A DNA stretch of 64,000 nt from Elysia crispata (lineage: Eukaryota > Mollusca > Gastropoda > Plakobranchidae): assembly GCA_033675545.1 (NCBI GenBank), contig JAWDGP010000260.1:1059501-1123500 (forward strand), given 5' to 3'. This document shows, piece after piece, positions 1-12,245 of this stretch. The stretch's first letter is position 1. Every line of letters begins with the position of its first letter. The notes under the pieces are model-generated. The model was not told the DNA's origin and ran no database searches. It was given only the letters and a program-made list of their open reading frames with translations. Made by a program: the position numbers and the translations under genes.

Positions 1-93
1 GAAATAACCATTCTTTGTTCATCTGGACAGACTTTGGTCCTCATCATCCCATTGATATACAAAAGCTGCTCTCCTTGATCATTGTTAGAATAG
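1..93 (-). CDS. DCAF10: DCAF10 exon d (partial, cut by the window edge)
   Basis: The acceptor (tttttttcag) lies just above 93. Spliced to exon c, the frame gives DINNYSNNDQGEQLLYINGM and then MRTKVCPDEQRMVIS, the start of the following blade. The rest of the exon is outside the window. Confidence 0.85.
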
Positions 94-2048
94 CTGAAAA
101 AAAATTATCTTTAAGAATCAAGAAATAAAATACAATAAGGCTAAAGAAAGGAAGAAGAAAATCTTTAGAATTAATAATTGGGAAATCTTTGTACAACATC
201 TGGGTGTGTTGTCTGCATTGTGACATATAATTCATTAAAATACAAATAATTTGGTCACTAGATAAATTTTTTCTCTTCAGTGGAAACTAAGAAATGATCC
301 TACGATCTGAAACATCAGTTTAGATACAAAGATCAAATATAAAAAGGATGTTTGTATCTGTCTGAGCAAATAATCCTCTTAAAATTCCTTTAAATCTAAT
401 TTTTTTTTTTACTACAAACATAAATGATTTTTAATTGAAAAAATGAGCAAATTTGAATGAAACACTTATTCCTCATTCACCTAGAAAAAGCCATTTTCAA
501 AGCTTTCTGTGAAATGCAATGCCAGAAAACATGAGAATCTAGAGACTTACTTGTTGATGTCCCAAGCAAAAACATTTCCATCAAAACCTGATGTAATCAA
601 CTTGCCAGCTGTAGAGCAGTATTCAATATTTTTTACCCAACTTGTATGACCTCTCAGAACTTTAAGTTCATTGGTCAAATTACGAGCATCCCATAACCGC
701 ACTGTAGTGTCATCTGAGCAAGTGACAAACAAACGATTATCCAGGAAACTGAAAATTGAACAAAAAATAAACAAAATTTGTCAGTACAATTTACTTTCAC
801 TCTCCAACATTAATCTTAGCTATTTACTCTTCAAGCAGATTGACTGGTTTTTTTTTTGTTTAGTTTGTTTCAGGACTTATTTAAAAAGATCCAACTCCAG
901 ATGGATCTACTGCAACTGTGTAGTAAAAGTTGAGCTTTGTTCAAAATGCACATATTTTTTGCTTTATTTCAAAGACTTAATAAGAAAAAAATATATAAAG
1001 AAACTAGACAAAGAACAGACACTAGAATAATATCTTGACATCCTGATTTCCAATAAATGGTATTATACAAAAAAGGCACAGAGTAAAGAACTGCACTAAC
1101 TCATTTTCTATAATATGCATGCGAGTGTCTGGCTCTATTCACATACAGATGAGATAAAAGAGTGTAAAAAGAGTAGGTAGGATGGTCCACCACAGCCTCC
1201 AGAATTACTGCGGATAAATAAATACAGGAAAGAAACACTAAGGGATATAAAGAAAGAGTGACAAAAATTAAATAAAAACGAAACAAAACAAAACAACAAG
1301 TAATAAAGCATACATGGAAGACTTAATAACAACATAGCATTTTTGTTTTTTTATCCTATTTTTTCAGGTCATGTACTCTCTGACACTGGGCTTTTTACTG
1401 GGAACAGAGACAAAAACAAACATAATAACCCACCGTACACAATTGACACAACCAGTGTGAGTATTAAATCTGCGCTTGATAAGACCAGCATTGTGTGGGT
1501 CATAAACAAGCATGCATTTGTTTTCACAAGCAGCAACAAGTAGACTCCTATCAAAAAATTCATAGAAAAAGAAAAAGATCTGAGGCACAGTACAATGTCA
1601 ATTTAAGTTAAAATTATGTGTCTATTCAGTGTTGTAAAAAGCAACAGAGTGGCAATCTTATTTGAAAGAAAAAAAAAGAAAAAAAGAAAAGAGAAATGAT
1701 CATTAAAACATATTAATTGTTTGGGTTATGTTAAGAAAACAAAGTAAAAGGGTTGTATTTTCCTGTGAATAAAATAAGGGGTTCAAATACATCAGAAAGG
1801 TCATTTCAGAATAAATGTTCATAACGAAACATACCCATCTGGAGAAAAACCACATCCAAAAACTGCTCCCCAATCTTGCCCATTCAAAGGTGTGGTTGTA
1901 GTGACCGATGAAACGCCAAAAGATTTGTACATTGTAGATAAAATTGCATCCTTCCATGTGATATTTGACAAGTTTCCATACTGACGCTTTCTCACAAACA
2001 TAGGACAAGAAAGCATTTTAAAGATCAAGGTTGAAGGTATTTCTGCGA
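1..2048 (-). CDS. DCAF10: DCAF10 (WDR32) WD40 protein, 5' part of the gene; four coding exons, continues off the left end
   Basis: DCAF10 is a WD40 beta-propeller protein that acts as a substrate receptor of CUL4-DDB1 (CRL4) ubiquitin ligases. Exons read on the minus strand: 2048-1835, 1547-1434, 748-551 and 93-1. Their GT..AG junctions keep one open frame, each split after the second base of a codon. Diagnostic blocks are GFSPDGSLLVAACENK, then VRFLDNRLFVTCSDDTTVRL, then GHTSWVKNIEY and SGFDGNVFAWDIN, then MRTKVCPDEQRMVIS. These match the family's SPDGS, FLDNRLFATCSDDTT and GHTSWVKNIEY signatures as I remember them. The likely start is the ATG at 2016 (MLSCPMFVRK) or the one at 2001 (MFVRKRQYGN). 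An acceptor at 2049-2050 means at least one more 5' exon lies at higher coordinates; I could not find it. The C-terminal propeller blades are outside the window. No frameshift or stop was seen in the part present. Confidence 0.92.
551..748 (-). CDS. DCAF10: DCAF10 exon c (WD repeat core)
   Basis: This 198-nt exon has its acceptor (attttcag) just above 748 and a GTAAGT donor at 550-545. It encodes FLDNRLFVTCSDDTTVRLWD and then the next blade, GHTSWVKNIEYCSTAGKLIT. This is the most conserved DCAF10 segment in the window. Confidence 0.93.
1434..1547 (-). CDS. DCAF10: DCAF10 exon b
   Basis: This 114-nt exon has its acceptor (ttttgatag) just above 1547 and a GTGGGT donor at 1433-1428. It encodes SLLVAACENKCMLVYDPHNA through CVNCVR. 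A stretch of LLV.ACE followed by a DP turn is typical of DCAF10 blade 1. Confidence 0.88.
1835..2048 (-). CDS. DCAF10: DCAF10 exon a (probable first coding exon)
   Basis: The acceptor (cttttcag) ends at 2049 and the donor (GG|GTATGT) begins at 1834. The exon encodes MFVRKRQYGN through GCGFSPDG and opens the first WD blade. Coding probably begins at ATG 2016 or 2001. The frame is open up to the acceptor, so a coding upstream exon cannot be excluded. Confidence 0.85.
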
Positions 2049-4990
2049 CTGAAAAGGAAAGGGAGGAATAGGAGATTAATCACTGTGAAGTGAGGAATTT
2101 GGTCATCGCATTGAGTTTGTAGTCTGAATGAGTATTTTCCATACAATGCACATTTCATAATAATGATAGTAAAAGCAGCATTAATTAGAATATAATTATT
2201 GGCAAGGTTGTATGAGATGTGATGTTTTTGTGAAACTGACTTGTACATGATGTTGAAACATTATAAAGGCAATTTGTGTTTAGTTTGATAATCATAATGT
2301 TATGCATCTGAATTCTCAATGAACTACGCGGGTTCCCTTTACTTTTCTCCTTTTCTCTTAGTATAAATTGTGAAAATCATAAACTCATAAGACATCATTG
2401 GCCAAGAATGGAGAACTGATAATAAAAGTGAAAAAAGAGAGAGTGATAGAATTTAGTCTCAGAAGAATCATTTCCAGGAATGGAAGGAAAACAATGTGAG
2501 TCATTAATTGAGTCTTTTGGATAGTTTTGTGTCAGAAGACTATGTAGATGAGATAGGGGTAGTAGCAATAAACCTTAGAGCTTTATCTGCAACAGTGTAA
2601 AATACTACTGAAATAGTTCAAAGTGTAAAGCTACAGAATGCAACGTATTGAGAATACCTTTTAAAAAATTCCTGGTTTATATCAAGGCAACTAATTTCTA
2701 CTATACAAAACAATGTCTGTGTACAAACGGCAAGGTAAACTACAATAGAAAGATCACTTTTCAATATAATGGTGTCAGTCTGGCTCTTTTCAACAAACTA
2801 TGAAACTTTGAAAATTTGGTCAATGGATACCTACATTCATAATATTTTTTATTTTAGTAAATACATGTAGATAACCTGCCTTGTCATGTCACTTGTGTGA
2901 GCAAATCGTTTTGAAAAATTTTATTATTAAAAATAATTTCCTTCATCTCCAAATTCTTGTTTTAGGTCTCTTGAGTGTTTCTACTTACACAGCAGACCTC
3001 ACCTTGTGTATGACAACAGAGAAAATGAAAACTGCCCTCCTACAGCAGGATATTTAGATATTGGCAGCTTATCATAGTAAACAACTTGAATCAACCAATC
3101 AGGGATCTTGTTTACAGTTTTGGTTTGCAATTCATTATTTCCAGCCTTTTTGAGTCCTTGGATATTACTATTTGAAAGAATTTAAAAAAAATATTATTAA
3201 CAAATTAAGAGGTGTGACTAAGCCTTCAGGGTGCAACTTTGATTGTTTCTCAATGAAATCATGGGTATATATAATACAGATGCATGAAACATACTTTCAT
3301 TTTTTTTTATGAAAAAAATGTATAGCATTTACATATGACATTGAATTTTCGGTTATTCTTAGTTGCCTCTTGATATTAGTTTCTTCATCATTTCTACATA
3401 CAGCCTATCTCCCACCTGAATTTTTTTAACTCTTCATATGTTTTTCTCTTTCAGCCTGTACACCCATCTTCTGCTCCATGGCTTCTTTCAATAACCAAGG
3501 ACTTGTGTTACTTATTGGCTTACCCTAATATAAAAATAATCTTAAATATCTCACAGTAGGATACTCACCATAAGTCAGAGTCTAACACAGCAGATTCCAG
3601 CTGTGTACTTGGGAGACTCAAAATATTATGATGTATTCCAATGCCACTAATTCACTATTGAGCAGGGAAGAACTCAACTGATGCGAAAGAGGCATTAAAA
3701 GCCTGCAGAGAATAATGATGCTCTAAAACTGGGTATAAAAGTCTAGATAATTATATTACACAGTTTGAAGATAAGTTGGAATAATTGATAAGAATGCTCA
3801 ACTGTGGGAGCTTTTCATAGATATAGAAGATCTCATCTTAAATTATATTTCATATCTATCATATCTCATTTTAAAGTAGTAATAAAGTAATAAAGGAAAT
3901 CCTCTGTGTTAATTCAGATTTTATCTTAATTACAATGGCTTTTGTTCAGCTGAGGACGATTCTGATGGGTGAAATGCATATTTTAAAATTTTTAAATCTA
4001 GTAGTATTGTATTAAAATCCTATGCGCCCATTTCACTTTGGCATTCCAGATTTTCATAGATGGTTTTACATTTCGTATGATCTTCATTTCTGTCGGAAAA
4101 TAACTTTCATGAATCATAAATTTAAATAGCTTTTAAACTCTCTTAGATTTGAATTACTTTTAATGAGCTCATATTTCGTAGTTTTTTTTTTTTCACAAAA
4201 GTTTTGATGGGCCCCCATTCAAAACCCTGTCCACATCCATTTCTATTTCACTAAGCCCTAGACAATATCTTATAATTTAATTTGTATTCAATCTTACTTC
4301 ATCGGATGTCTCTTATCATATGCCCCAATTAGAATGCCAGAACTGATGCATGACAGACCAAGAAGATTCTCTAGCAAAAAAATGTTGCATCACAATTAGA
4401 TGGTGTATTTTAATCTGAACATGATCCATCATAGATAGAACCTTTGAAAAAATTGCACTGCACATGACATTTAGCTTAAAAATAAAACTTCTAGTATAGT
4501 TCAAATGTCTCTGAAAAATGATAAAAAAAAAAAACCTAGAAAACTGAGCTACAGGTAGTGATTTTATAAAACAAAGTATTACTAAATGTTTTTTTTAAAT
4601 TTTTTTTTAAGTCATACTTATCTGGAAATAATAATTTGTCACTTGACTTTTAAGGAAAAAAAAGGACTAATAAAAACATGAGTATTTTTACCATAAATGA
4701 TATTATGTATGCATAATCTTACAGAACTAGATGATTTTTTTTAATCTACAAATGTGGTTTGTTGGATCAGAGGATGAGTCCTAGCTTAGTTCATTTAATG
4801 CAAGATATTTTAACAGAATCAAAGAAAAGAAAAAAAAAACAAAGATTTTTCTTTGTTTGTTGAATGCCAGGACCTGGTAGTCTTTGAGTCCAAGTTTGTT
4901 GGATTCTGGGTGCACACGAATCCAATGAGCTTGGACCCAACTAGACCTTGGGCTCAACAAGGGATTCGCAAAATTCCTTTTTTTCCCCTC
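2049..4990. other. Region upstream of DCAF10 exon a; intron or intergenic
   Basis: AT-rich unique sequence without a convincing exon, RNA gene or repeat. The DCAF10 5' UTR exon and promoter should lie here or further right, but no site stands out. Confidence 0.5.
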
Positions 4991-5443
4991 TTTGCTTCAA
5001 TAAATAAATCTTGGATCATGTGCCAAATGTAAGAACCTCAGGTTAAGTTAGATGAAGCAAGGATGTATTTGGCTTTCATAAAAGAACAATTTAACCACTC
5101 TAAAGTTTTCAAACGCACTACATGCTGAGCGTTTTGTCTAGGTCATAATAAATTCACGAGTATTAGCAATTGATGGTATTTATATGTACGCGTGTATAGG
5201 GGAGTAAGGGTAGCCAGTGCAAGAGGGCAATCAAGAAAACAATACTACATCTGGGCACTAGAGCTAGTGCTCAGAGTAAAGCATAGTGGTAGGGGTAAAA
5301 AAGAGAGGGGTGAGCACAGTACAGGGTAGAGTGGCAGTAAAGGGAAGGGAAAGGGGATTATAGGGTGTGAAATAACGAAGATAAGCCACAGAACTGTGAA
5401 ATCCAAGAGACAAGACTATAATTGACTCATTTAAGCCTTAAAT

Positions 5444-5444
<1 letters not shown>
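4991..5444. repeat. Dispersed repeat R1, copy 1, running into a GA tract
   Basis: This ~454-bp segment recurs almost unchanged at 33440-33893, with about fifteen differences plus small indels by eye. Both copies begin TTTGCTTCAATAAATAAATC and end ACTCATTTAAGCCTTAAAT directly before a (GA)n tract. No coding potential, terminal inverted repeat or tRNA-like promoter was recognised, so the class is unknown. Confidence 0.9.
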
Positions 5445-5531
<87 letters not shown>

Positions 5532-5706
5532 CAGAGACAGAGAGAGAGACAACAGACAGAGAAAGAGAGAAGAGAAAAGCAAACAGATGTGCAATGAGGG
5601 ACAGAGAGAGAAGGTGACGATCTTAAAAAAAAAGGACTACAGAGAGATTTTTTTTTCCACAATGAGGGTAATAGAGAGAGATATTCTAGATGGAGAGAGA
5701 GGGGGG

Positions 5707-5772
<66 letters not shown>
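5445..5772. repeat. (AG)n microsatellites at 5445-5530 and ~5694-5772
   Basis: Two nearly pure AG tracts separated by ~160 bp of purine-rich degenerate sequence. The first directly abuts repeat R1. The Arg-Glu and Leu-Ser open frames across it come from the dinucleotide and are not genes. Confidence 0.95.
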
Positions 5773-5773
<1 letters not shown>

Positions 5774-7854
5774 CATAGAGAGAGAAAAGAGGGTGGGGAG
5801 AGTCAGGGGCTTGTTGAACAAATGTACGTCTATGTATAGTATGTTAAATATAGGCTAATCATAATGTATGTTTTAAAGAAGAAATAATGAACAAAAACAA
5901 AAAAAAAAGCAAACTTCTAAGGCCCATTGATTAGGTTTCAAGAGCAATAAAAGGTGGGAGGAGTGGACTTTTGATTGGGTATGTTGATTTAGTCTGATAT
6001 ATAGTTCTGAGTTATATTTCTTTTTCTTCATTATCCATGAATAAAAAAACCTTGCCCTATCTTTTTCTATAGCGCGATCAAACAGAGCCGTCTTTAGTAT
6101 TCATGAGGTACCATACCCACTCTGAGGTCCCTTCAAAAGGTGTAACCAATTAAAAGTCTAGAGCTGGGTAGTGTTGTTTTATTTTTTTTCCCTTCAAAAT
6201 GTATTGCTTCATAATAATATGGTTTATCCAGTGAATTTTTTTATTTTCATTTTAAAGTTACCTTATATCCAGCAAGCTTCGGATTCAAAGACGGAATTCT
6301 CTTAGACTTAAGTATTTTGTTGTAATATGATTAAGGTTTACTGAGTATGTTCAACAAGCTGTACAGCTGATGGTTACATACTCCAGATAGATTTCATTGA
6401 TCTATATCTAGACCTCTATATGGATCTATATTCTAGTTCTACTCAATTTAGTATCAAAATTCCCTAACAACAGAGATCTAGATTTATATGTGTATGTCTG
6501 GATCTAGATTTAGGTACTTTGGTCTCGATTAGTAGACAGTGAACATCACTAGATCTAGTCTTCATTTTGTAAAAAGATCTCAAAATTTAAAATAATATTT
6601 TAGAAAATGTTGAAAGATATAGGCCTATCACTTGAAAGTGGATACTGTTGCCTAACAGTAACCATTTGGAATCTATATCTATAGCGTGCAAACGATATTT
6701 CAATTCCTTGACACTTACCAAAACACAATCTTTTAAATATAAAATGTCATTGACATGGGCCTGATCTAAACTAGGATCTAAAATCTAGATAGGAATAGCC
6801 TTGAAAAGTAGCTGTCGGTTCCTTTATCACAGATTTGTAAAAATATTTTCTTGTTTCTTAGATTGAGAAAATAAGCAAAATACCTCTATGCTATAAAAGA
6901 GTGCCATATACGGAGGCTTTGTGTATTTCTAAATAAAAGAGCTCGCACTACATAAAAATTTTCTTTCTTTCTTTTTTCTTGCTTTTTTTTTTTTTTATTG
7001 TGAGCGCCTTAATTTGCACAGTCTTGGAGCAAGCGCTATTGCTTGATGGGCTATCAAAACTTAAAGCCGCGATAATTAAGCTTAGGCTACTGTTGGGAGT
7101 TGCCATATCTATTACAAGTTATTTGTGGTAAAGGCGATCAAAAGCAAAGATAAAAAGATCTTTATAACTTAATAATAGCAATTCAGTATTAAAGAAAACA
7201 ATAGCGACTAATTTTATCTTTATCCACCTTTTTCCTAACATTAGCATCGCCAGTTAGGAACTTATCAATAATAGTAACAATGTTATTTATTAAAATAAAT
7301 AATAGCAATAGATGTCATCATTTTTCACCTCATCATCATCATCATCGACATTATAGTATTGGAGCTATTGCAAAATCGCATTCATCGTTTTAATAGTAAG
7401 GTAAAGTAAAATTGAATGTCGCTCTATAATTAATTGATTCAGTGAGCATGATATCTGTTGTTTGGTTTGATTTGTGTTGCAAAGATTATCATACCTGAAT
7501 TTATCCTTCAATGCTGCAATACACCTTAACTGTACCGTATTTGAAATTTATTGTAACTTCATCAAATGGTTCAGCTAATTTTCATCAATCAGGGAGATGA
7601 GATGTAAGTACCGGGTAGTTTCTGCATATTCTAAAAAAAAAAAAAAGATTTGGCAAACCTATGCTCTTTTGTCTTCTATAATCACTATGAGAAAATAGCG
7701 ATCATAGTAACATGATAATGAACTGTAAAATTATATATCATTGATGATGGAGAACCCAGCAGTATCTAATTGACTAATAGTAGTGTCCAGTTAGTAAAAA
7801 TTATTGGTAGTTACGTTTTTACTGTTTCTAAGGCATAAGATGCTTAATTGTTTT
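5773..7854. other. Intergenic, no gene seen
   Basis: AT-rich sequence with several short AGATCT/TAGATCTAGA runs (about 6380-6560 and 6770-6800) and poly-T runs. No exon or RNA gene was recognised. Confidence 0.5.
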
Positions 7855-7990
7855 GCACCGTAAAAATAAAAAAAAAAATAGGTAGAGTGCAGCTCCAAAA
7901 AGTACAAAACAATACAAAACAAGTGAGCTTTCGCCTTCGTCAGACACAAAAACAAGAACAAACCACACAAGGATATTCACATATATAATT
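7855..7990 (-). repeat. Repeat R2, copy A (minus orientation), with a shortened hammerhead-like core
   Basis: The reverse complement matches 50640-50805 in order: GTGTGGTTTGTTCTTGTTTT, the CTGACGA..GAAAGCTC core (7943-7925), TTTTGTATTGTTTTGTACTT, then the GAGCTGCACTCTACCTATTT block. The core here lacks eight bases (the stem II loop and its 3' strand) present in copies B-D. Confidence 0.85.
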
Positions 7991-7999
7991 TTTTTTTTT

Positions 8000-8230
8000 A
8001 TTATTTATTTATTCCCTTTCTTGGGTAGATCTTTCTATGTATAACCTTTTACATATTTATATACAAAACTGTAATATATATATATATATATATTTTTTTT
8101 TTTTTAGTTTTCACTTCAAATTTATATATGTGAATGTCTTTGGGTGGTTTGTTGTTCTTGTTTTTGTGTCTGACAAAGGCGTAAAGCCGAAAGCTCAAAT
8201 ATTGTAAACCACTGCATTGCGTAAGTTCTC
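8000..8230 (+). repeat. Repeat R2, copy B (plus orientation)
   Basis: It contains the CTTTCTATGTATAACCTTTT segment, an (AT)n run, TTCACTTCAAATTTATATAT and the core at 8170-8196 (CTGACAA, GGC-GTAAA-GCC, GAAAGCTC). It lies head-to-head with copy A. Similarity fades after the core. Confidence 0.8.
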
Positions 8231-11200
8231 CAACATTGTGCAACGTACGTTTTTGTTGTTGTTTTATAATATTTTCATTTTCTTTGATAATAGAGCCAAA
8301 CCTTTTCAGAAATAATGACATGACAGTCAGAAGTGTCAGTATGTTTTGGAGTTAAGTACATCAGATCTTAAAATCTCAAAAGGCTTTGCCAAAAACAAAC
8401 GGTTTCACCATTTTGTTAAAAATAAAACTAAATTAAAAAAGGTAAAATTTTCATACTCAGAGCACAAAGTTCAATTCCATCTCTGAAAGAAAGTTGCATT
8501 TTAATCAAATTAAAATCGTAGATGGGCCGGTAGTCTATTTATTAATTTTTAAATCAATGTTTTATCTATTAAAAGATATTAAATCACAAGTATTTTCTCA
8601 TTTTAAATTTAATGAGACTGTCGTCTCTATGACCCTGCGCGCTACGCCAGAGAAGCCAAAGAATGGACCAGACAACAAACCATGGATGTAACTAAGGAGG
8701 CTAGTATAGGCCTACTGTAATCTCTCTGACCAAACACATAGATAACAAATCTTTTATACATACCCGCACACACAAATATGCAAACATTAGTCAGCGTGCA
8801 CAGCCTGCAATAAGACATCCACTTTAGCCGATGCTTACTGAGCCCACTCCAAGGTATGAGTAAGGGCTGCTCATCAGAGTACATACAAGACTGTTGACTG
8901 CCCCAATCCCCCTACACTCGTGGCAACCTTTTCTTGTTTGCTGCACACGGATGAACAGAAAAAAAAAAAAAAAACATGCCTACACCTAGCAAATACCAAG
9001 CCCACTGCGGGAGTAGTTTCAGCCTCAGTACAAACTGCAAGCAAAGCCTCTGGCTTACTAACATTTTCTATGTTCACCCCAATTTACTTAAATCGTTCAT
9101 TAATCATCAAGGATTCTTTGCTGTACAGTAAGGCATGAACTGGCTTTCTACTTGCAAAAGCTCAGAATAAATAAGCGCACGCCCATGATGTCCTAGTTGT
9201 AGTAAGTCTCCAGTGAGATAGTTGCATTGTAACCCTCGCCCGAAAACTAACCGGATCTAAAACCAAAAATGTTCGATTGGAGGCTTGACACTATTAAAAG
9301 CTATAATACAGACGAAAAAAAAAATGTATCAAAATTGAAAGGTATAAAAGATACGTGTAGTTACCGGACGTGACAATAACAGCCATATAAATTCAGAATT
9401 TCCCAAAGTCTGGAATTGCGCCCCTCAAGCAACCAGGAATGCCTCTCATCAAATGCTGCAAAGACTCCTACTAGATCTAGATAGTCAGACAGCTGTTTTA
9501 CAGTCTAAATAGGGACCTCTATAAAAGGCTTTGCACTTCATATGGTTTTTTGGTAGATGGCTACACTAGCTTTTACACATCAAACGATGTCAGCTCTCAA
9601 TACAATGTTATACGAATGTGGGAGTCGCCTCGGTAAGAAGGGCCCGCGGAGTGGAGCCATATCTAACTCCCTGGGAAAAGTATGACAAAAAGGAGCTAAA
9701 AATTGTAAACTTAACATGATTATATGGATCCCCCCGCCCCCCCCCCAAAAAAAAAAAAAAAAAAAAAAAAAGGAAACGGAGCAAGGTATTCTTTTTACGA
9801 CTACAGACTCCACGTACAAAATATAATATTAATAAATACAAGAAATTATCCCCCCCTCCCCCCAAAAAAAAAAAAAATCAGAATAATCATACACCAGGGT
9901 ATTCCAATCTTGGAAACTAGGATATTCTTGTAAAAACCCATTACATGTATATTAGGTATCAGGGAATCATGGCGCTGATCAGAAAATATCACCGCAGATG
10001 ACATGGTTTGGAAAAGAAAAAAGCCACGTTCAAAATCCATAATAGTCACTGTTCATCTAGTACCACCAGCAACTTGTCTTTTTCGATGCATCTAAAAAAA
10101 GGATATTCATAACAGGAGATACGCCCAAACATCAAAACTACAATATAATTTTAATAATATCGGAAAAAAGTTGAAGCCATGTATATTGGAAAAAAACCCC
10201 ATATATCTTCTTTAAACAAAAACAGGCAGAGCCAACATGTTTTCATAAAAGACATGTTACGACAACCCAACCAGTCCTGACCTTAATTCAACCAATCTCC
10301 AAGATAAAACAACCATTTAAGCGTTGGATAATACAGATGGCAACCACATTCCAATTTTAATTACAGTCATGTGTAATAACTAAACACAATCTTCACAGTG
10401 CGCAGAGAACTTACTGGAACTATGAGAAAACCAGCTTGAAGCTCTTCAAAAAAAAAAAGGCTGATATTGAATGCGAGTAAATTGACTATAGCCAGCCTAT
10501 ATAATAGCTGTGTGCCTTACGTGATAGTATATACACAATTGCTAATAAATCAATTCCACAAAGCCACCATAAGAAATTTAAGTTCTTCTAAATGGACCAA
10601 AAAAGTGATGCTTTGAAACAACGTAGAAAGTAAGAAAGAAAGATGTTAAGGACACTAAAAAAGAAAATATTTAATTAACTTGTGCTACCTTACAAAGCTC
10701 AAAATAAGAATAGTATGGTAGGAAAATAGCGGGAAATCAAATAAAAACAAAGATAATCACTAAGCATGAAAGCTGCTATACAATTTGGAGGGGAAATCAA
10801 CAAAAGCCAACATCAAATCTCTGGTTAAAAGTGGGGAAGAAATGTGTGTGACTAAAATATGACACAAGTATTGAGCAAGTAGTGTGTAACCCTTACAAGA
10901 ATAAGAAATAAGATACAAACCGGCAATACTTTTTGGAATAAAATTCAAAATAAAACAAAACAAAAATTCATATCTCCTGAAATAGCATAAAGCCTGGCTG
11001 AATTAAATGCTGAACTAAAACTTTTCAAAAATAAAAAGGCACTTCCACAACCTAAGATAAGAAACGGTCTGTTCAAAAATCATGAGAGAAAGGCGTAAAT
11101 AGTAAATGTTTGATTGAATAAATAGAATCAGAAGAGACTTCTGTTTTGTGGATTACAGAATAAATTGTAAACAATGAATACTGAAATAAAAACAAAATCA

Positions 11201-11810
11201 CAGGAGGTTCTCTTTATTTTGAATTTACCTCAGCCTTTTCCTTTTAGTATAGGAAGAAAAAATGTAAATTTTTGTCTGTGGTTACAAATCTAAAATTTCT
11301 GTACACAATCAGCCTTTCTCTGGGTTGTACATGTAACATTAATAGACTTGGTCGAAACCTAGCTCATCAGAGACCAAAGTCTCACTCTAAAAGGAAATAT
11401 AAATGAAAAAATCTAGATCTAGAAGTTGAAAATAAGAGTAGTCATACATATTCATCAGGCCTAATGAATTGACACATGTGAGATTCATCATCTTGTTTTA
11501 AAGTGTCGCAGATTACAGTTAAAAAATTGTGAAAATAAGGATACTTTGAGCAAGAAGCAAGCTATGAATGAGATGCAAACAGCATGAAAGATATTCAAGG
11601 AAACTTTTTATCACCTTACATTTAAGTTTTGCTTTACATAGACTTAATTGCTAGCCTAAGAAGACACCTACAATGTATTACAGGTTGGTGGAGGCTACTC
11701 TGAGTTTGACAAAAATCACAAAATTATGATTGCATTAAATGAAATTATGCAGCGCTATACAGGAAATCGTTAATTATGCAAAGGTATTAAGGGGAAACAA
11801 TATCAAGTGA
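8231..11810. other. Intergenic, no gene seen
   Basis: Unique AT-rich sequence. Two C-run/A-run tracts lie at about 9730-9770 and 9849-9876, with a short AGATCT run near 9473. The small open frames across these tracts are low-complexity artefacts. Confidence 0.5.
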
Positions 11811-11814
11811 TTGG

Positions 11815-12245
11815 CGTACCATCAGTGAAATTACGCAAGCAAAAGAGAGTTTCCAGAGAATGAAATTGATATTAACAATACATCTCGATCCACACAAGGA
11901 GAAGAGCCCTCGAGTGCTATATAGAAGTCATTGTGATGTATGGATGCTAGGCCTGGACAATTTCAAAACAGCTACAAAAGAAACTGAGGGAAATGTGATT
12001 CTCATAGGATGCAAATGAATCAGTGTTACGAGAAGCAGATTCAAGAAGATCACTCATAAATAGAATGGGTAAACTAAAACATCTTGCGAGGAATGGAATG
12101 ACTGAAAGAAATTGCAGCAGGGGAAAAGTCAGAAAACATATTGGATTGACTAACAAACTGGTTATATGTTGGACGAGTGACAAATGTACTAAAAGTGACA
12201 AGGGATAGAGATGTTTGGAAGGTCATGGTTGATTAAGGCAAATAT
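11815..12245 (+). mobile_element. LINE (non-LTR retrotransposon) 3' fragment, copy 1, decayed
   Basis: Broken frames translate to parts of the C-terminal region of a LINE reverse transcriptase: ISEITQAKESFQRMKL, then HKEKSPRVLYRSHCDVWML, then a frame containing GKLKHLARNGMTERNCSRGK, and finally KVTRDRDVWKVMVD. The same blocks in the same order occur at 62255-62885. Frameshifts and stops show it is not functional. The 5' part is missing, as is usual for truncated LINE insertions. The clade was not determined. Confidence 0.8.

Larger units (their letters stand above)
94..1834. other. DCAF10 introns (94-550, 749-1433, 1548-1834)
   Basis: Three introns, AT-rich, with poly-T and poly-A runs and no other coding signal on either strand. 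Confidence 0.7.

Noticed and set aside
9724..9880. Two C-run/A-run tracts as a repeat pair
   Set aside because: Only homopolymers are shared; the flanks differ.
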